From assembly GCA_902470345.1 (NCBI GenBank), contig CABRGB010000009.1, positions 1-44,411 of the forward strand: a DNA stretch of 44,411 nucleotides, in the 5' to 3' direction. How positions within the stretch are numbered: position 1 is the stretch's first letter; each line of letters opens with the position of its first letter. Below are positions 41,417-44,411 of this stretch, piece after piece. Source of the stretch: an uncultured Collinsella sp. (GTDB taxonomy: Bacteria; Actinomycetota; Coriobacteriia; Coriobacteriales; Coriobacteriaceae). The notes under the pieces were generated by a model. It ran no database searches and was not told the origin of the DNA. It saw nothing but the letters and a program-made list of their open reading frames with translations. The position numbers and the translations under genes were made by a program.

Positions 41417-42184
41417 ATGGCAGGCGAATCTTATGCAATTCCCCCCAAAGATCGTGCTGTTGAGGGAATTCTTTGGTATATCCAGCACCACCAGCTTGCC
41501 GGCGGCGATCGCCTGCCGGCCGAGCGCGTGCTGTGCGAAGAGATTGGCGTTTCGCGTACGGCGTTGCGTGCCGGTATCACGCGGCTCATCTCGTGTGGAA
41601 CGCTCGAGAGCCGTCGCGGATCGGGTACGTATGTGTGTCCTCCCAAGCCGTTGAACATCTTCCAGGAAACGTATAACTTTTCCGATGCTGTACGGACTGC
41701 CGGCCTGCACCCCTCTTCTCGTCTGGTTTCCACCGGGACCATCGAGGCGGATGAGGCGCTTGCCGACAAGCTTGGGGTGGCTGTAGGCGCTCCCTTGCTC
41801 CGCATGCAGCGCGTTCGACTTATTGAGGGCGAGCCGGCGTCAATCGAGACCGCTCACGTTAACCTGTCCCTGTGCCCATCGCTTCCCGAACACGATTTTG
41901 AGTGTGAGAGCCTTTACGATGTCTTGCTCAAAGAAGGTGGCGTGCGTGTTGAGCATGGACGTGAGCATATCTCCATCTCGCGTTTGGACGTCGAAGAGGC
42001 CGAGCTGCTCCAGCAAGAAGAGGGAACGCCGGTGTTCTATGAGAGCTCGATCGAATTTGATAAGGACATGCGTTTTGTGGAGCATTGCAAATCGGTGATT
42101 TTGCCCACAAAGTTCCGCTTTGCCGATAACGGCGAAGAGAACGGCATGAGGAGCGTGGCAGGTGAACAATGGCTGAAACAGTAG
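41417..42184 (+). CDS. GntR/HutC-family regulator A
   Basis: 255 residues with GAGGAG before ATG. The winged helix spans about 10-75 (LPAERVLCEEIGVSRTALRAGI, SRRGSGTYV); the UTRA effector domain about 85-240 (VGAPLLRMQRVRLIEGEPASIETAHV). It overlaps the next GntR gene by 16 bp. UTRA regulators of this kind usually sense sugar or amino-sugar phosphates. Confidence 0.9.
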   Translation: MAGESYAIPPKDRAVEGILWYIQHHQLAGGDRLPAERVLCEEIGVSRTALRAGITRLISCGTLESRRGSGTYVCPPKPLNIFQETYNFSDAVRTAGLHPSSRLVSTGTIEADEALADKLGVAVGAPLLRMQRVRLIEGEPASIETAHVNLSLCPSLPEHDFECESLYDVLLKEGGVRVEHGREHISISRLDVEEAELLQQEEGTPVFYESSIEFDKDMRFVEHCKSVILPTKFRFADNGEENGMRSVAGEQWLKQ

Positions 42185-42882
42185 ATGCCACCCCGGTTTA
42201 TATGCGCATTCGACGCCGCATCGAGGAACGTATCGAGCGCGGTATATATCCCACGGGTTCCATGATTCCGTCCGAAAAAGACCTCGCCGAGGAATTTGGT
42301 ACGACACGCTTGACCATCCGAAGCGCTGTCGATGAGCTGGTTCGGCGCGGGCAGATTCGCCGTGTTCGGGGAAAAGGTGCCTTTGTGGCGCAGAAAGTAC
42401 CTGCTTTTTTTGAACGCACGGTCGGTTTCCGTGAATCGGTCCGTGCTTCGGGCGGCGAGCCGTCCGTCCGTATTCTCGCGCGTTCCAAGCGTTATGCGGG
42501 GCCATATTACGCCGACCTGTTTGGCATCGCCGAGGACGACCTGCTCTATTCCGTTCGACGCCTGAACTGCATAAACGGTAGCCCCGTATCGATTGAGACG
42601 GCGCTGATTCCCTGCCTGCTGTTCCCAACCATCGAAGATATTGACGTGTCGGTCTTCAGTTTGTACGAGACCTATGAGATGCTGGGCCGAAAGCCAGCCA
42701 TGGCACAGGAAAAGCTCGATATCGAAGCGCTGGGCGCACGAGATGCCGGCCTCCTTGGACTGGAACAGGGCGATCTTGTTTTGCTTTTGGAATGCGTGAG
42801 CTATGACGCGAGCGGTCAGGCTATCGAGTATGTAAAGTCCTTCAATCGTGGCGATACGGGCGGCTACACCTATACGTACTAG
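42169..42882 (+). CDS. GntR/HutC-family regulator B
   Basis: 237 residues; the winged helix near 10-75 (MIPSEKDLAEEFGTTRLTIRSAV, RVRGKGAFV) is more typical than in regulator A. The UTRA domain follows (GFRESVRASGGEPS, YSVRRLNCINGSPVSIETALIP). The gene begins inside regulator A, so the two are translated together and could act as a pair or heterodimer. The SIS-domain genes lie 194 bp downstream. Confidence 0.92.
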   Translation: MAETVDATPVYMRIRRRIEERIERGIYPTGSMIPSEKDLAEEFGTTRLTIRSAVDELVRRGQIRRVRGKGAFVAQKVPAFFERTVGFRESVRASGGEPSVRILARSKRYAGPYYADLFGIAEDDLLYSVRRLNCINGSPVSIETALIPCLLFPTIEDIDVSVFSLYETYEMLGRKPAMAQEKLDIEALGARDAGLLGLEQGDLVLLLECVSYDASGQAIEYVKSFNRGDTGGYTYTY

Positions 42883-43005
42883 CTGGTATTTTGTGAATAA
42901 CGGCTGGGAAACTAACCAGTTTTGATCGTTGGGTCAGCTGTATATACAACCTTACAGGGCTCAAAATCGACCGTTCGCCGAAGGGAATAAATTAATCGAC
43001 AAAGA

Positions 43006-43054
43006 GGTATCAAAAAGCCGTAAGCTGTAATCGTGATTGGTATCAAATACTAAT
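43006..43054 (+). promoter_or_regulatory. Putative GntR/HutC operator before the SIS-domain operon
   Basis: ATTGGTAT-caa-ATACTAAT (43036-43054) is an 8-3-8 palindrome with one mismatch, close to the TGGTAT...ATACCA style of NagR/DasR-type sites. GGTATCAAA occurs twice (43006-43014 and 43039-43047), 33 bp apart, three helical turns. The site lies just before the SIS gene's ribosome site, suiting repression. Confidence 0.5.
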
Positions 43055-43075
43055 GATTTGTTGGGAGGTGAGACG

Positions 43076-44191
43076 ATGAAGATGCTCGATTACGTTCAAC
43101 TCGCCCATGTGCGCATGGGAGAGAACCTCGAGTGTTCGTCTGAGTTGGTAGCGCAGCTCGTTGATATTTTCCAGTCTGGTTCTTTTAACGCACTGCGCAT
43201 CGTTGCTTCGGGTTCGTCGCGCCATGCCGCCGATTGCGCCCGCGATTACCTGCAAGACGCGCTGCAGATGCAGGTATCCGTTGTGACGCCCGAGGCCTTC
43301 GTCGATTTTGAGCACATCTATCCGCAGCATGCGCTCAACATCGCCGTCTCTCAGAGCGGCTATTCGACCAATACGATTGCGGCGCTCGATTACATGCGCG
43401 CGCACGATATGCCTGCGGTTGCGCTCACGGCAAATGTCGAGGCTCCCATCAAGGAGCACACTGACATCGTTCTTGACTACGGCGTGGGCGTCGAGTCGGT
43501 GGACTTTGTGACCTTGGGCGTCGAGGTCCTCGTCGAGTACCTGGTGCTCTTTGGCATCTACGGCGGTCAAGCGCGCGGAACGATTGATGTCGAGGGCGTT
43601 GCCCAACGTCTTGACGACCTGCGCGAGGCCATTCGAGCCAACGCCACCATGTGCGAGACAGCCGAGGCATATGTTCAAGACCACATGCTCGAGCTTTCTG
43701 AGCACACGCCCGCCATGGTCGTCGGCAACGGCCCCAACTATGGCGTTGCCGAAGAGGCGGCCCTCAAGCTGAGCGAGACCATCAAGATTCCTGCCATGCA
43801 TCACGAAGGCGAGGAGTTCGTCCACGGTCCCGAGATGCAGATCGTTCCGGGCTATCTGGTGTTTATTGTCGACGATCCGCAGGGGTCGGAGCGTCTTGCG
43901 AATATCGCCGATGCGCTATCGAACGTTACGACAAAAACGGTGCTGCTCACGGCCCATCCCAAGGGTGGGGCTCACGAGGTTGTGGTGCCTCAGGTGGCTC
44001 CGCTGCTCAGCGCAATTCCCAATCTCGTGTTCTTCCAGACGATTGCGGCAATAATCGCCGAGCGTCTGAAGTCATGGGACGTTCACCCGTATCTCGATGC
44101 TGTCTCCAAGCAAATGGAGGTCAAGGCAGAGGGCTACGAAGAGTCAGTCAATGCGCTTAAGGCCAAAGCGGCTGAGTGTTACGGAATGTAA
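43076..44191 (+). CDS. SIS-domain sugar-phosphate deglycase/isomerase (FrlB/GfrF/GlmS-like)
   Basis: ATG 43076 with GGGAGGTGA upstream is preferred over an in-frame GTG 39 nt earlier; 371 residues. Two SIS domains: the first with ASGSSRHAADCARDYL and VSQSGYSTNTIAAL, the second with VGNGPNYGVAEEAALKLSE and EEFVHGPEMQIV, the counterpart of the GlmS ExKHGP motif. There is no glutaminase domain. Such proteins deglycate fructoselysine/glucoselysine phosphates or isomerise/deaminate amino-sugar phosphates. Another SIS gene follows, as in gfrE-gfrF, so a fructosamine-type pathway is likely. Confidence 0.82.
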   Translation: MKMLDYVQLAHVRMGENLECSSELVAQLVDIFQSGSFNALRIVASGSSRHAADCARDYLQDALQMQVSVVTPEAFVDFEHIYPQHALNIAVSQSGYSTNTIAALDYMRAHDMPAVALTANVEAPIKEHTDIVLDYGVGVESVDFVTLGVEVLVEYLVLFGIYGGQARGTIDVEGVAQRLDDLREAIRANATMCETAEAYVQDHMLELSEHTPAMVVGNGPNYGVAEEAALKLSETIKIPAMHHEGEEFVHGPEMQIVPGYLVFIVDDPQGSERLANIADALSNVTTKTVLLTAHPKGGAHEVVVPQVAPLLSAIPNLVFFQTIAAIIAERLKSWDVHPYLDAVSKQMEVKAEGYEESVNALKAKAAECYGM

Positions 44192-44251
44192 GCGGGTTTT
44201 GATGCCCGTTGGCATGGGGGATGTGGAAACAACCCCAGAAAGGAGAGACAA

Positions 44252-44411
44252 ATGAAGGAAACCGAGAAGATCGAGATCATGCATTTCGACCAGGAGGGCT
44301 ATCTCGAGGACGGCAAGGCGCTCTACGAGACCGGCAAGAAGATGACCGCGCTCGCTGACAAGGTCGCCGACGAGGGCTACGACGCCGTGTTCCTGATGGG
44401 CGTCGGCGGCA
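44252..44411 (+). CDS. Second SIS-domain protein, 5' part only
   Basis: AAGGAGAG before ATG 44252; 53 codons before the window ends. Begins MKETEKIEIMHFDQEGYLEDG, with LADKVADEGYDAVFLMGVGG leading into the expected SIS phosphosugar-binding loop. It is the next gene in the operon with the first SIS protein, 60 bp downstream. Family level only. Confidence 0.65.
   Translation, partial: MKETEKIEIMHFDQEGYLEDGKALYETGKKMTALADKVADEGYDAVFLMGVGG

Overview
The window looks like a chromosomal segment of a GC-rich gut actinobacterium of the class Coriobacteriia, most like Collinsella. This is inferred from gene content (starch and glycogen enzymes, multiple PTS and ABC sugar systems, fructosamine-type sugar deglycases), strong Shine-Dalgarno sites, GC-rich codons in the core genes, and short intergenic palindromes. 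No 16S gene is present to prove it.

Core part 1 (1-19.8 kb): a CstA-type transporter behind a leader with an intrinsic terminator; a long disordered protein ending in a JetD/topoisomerase VI-like Toprim domain; a tRNA-Gln; a peptidoglycan-binding protein; a polyprenyl diphosphate synthase; a PTS EIICB fused to a HAD phosphatase, divergent from a TreR-like GntR regulator; a complete carbohydrate ABC importer with its own ATPase; then glycogen phosphorylase and 4-alpha-glucanotransferase on the minus strand. A near-palindrome, TTGTTTAAACAA, recurs upstream of the PTS, ABC and malQ units and may be a shared operator.

Accessory island (about 20.0-35.0 kb, between malQ and galE): lower GC, broken genes and three transposase remnants (IS110-like on the left, an ISXO2/IS1595-like one inside, IS3 orfA on the right). 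It holds two peptide natural-product (RiPP) loci. The first is decayed: a radical SAM gene without its 5' end, a YxxP-type precursor just downstream, a small membrane protein, an ABC exporter with an in-frame TGA, and a DUF2975/XRE pair. The second has two tandem 39-residue precursors with five cysteines at identical positions, an ABC-2 ATPase and two permeases, a PqqD-radical SAM-SPASM enzyme with a frameshift at the first cluster cysteine, and an ABC exporter. Next come a minus-strand AAA ATPase and an overlapping Cys-rich PD-(D/E)XK-like protein, a candidate two-gene defence system.

Core part 2 (35.0-44.4 kb): galE, a secreted coiled-coil NlpC/P60-like hydrolase, murB, a LacI-family regulator, a small hypothetical gene, and the start of an amino-sugar/fructosamine operon (two overlapping GntR/UTRA regulators followed by two SIS-domain proteins, the last cut by the window end). 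The 3' end of murB is duplicated as a 25-bp direct repeat flanking a roughly 0.69-kb segment with one small AT-richer gene, the structure expected of a small element inserted at a gene 3' end.

Repeats: three copies (one cut by the window start) of a palindromic element with a conserved core but unrelated, self-complementary arms, and a separate tandem array of three hairpins with constant 25-nt loops at 15.56-15.78 kb.
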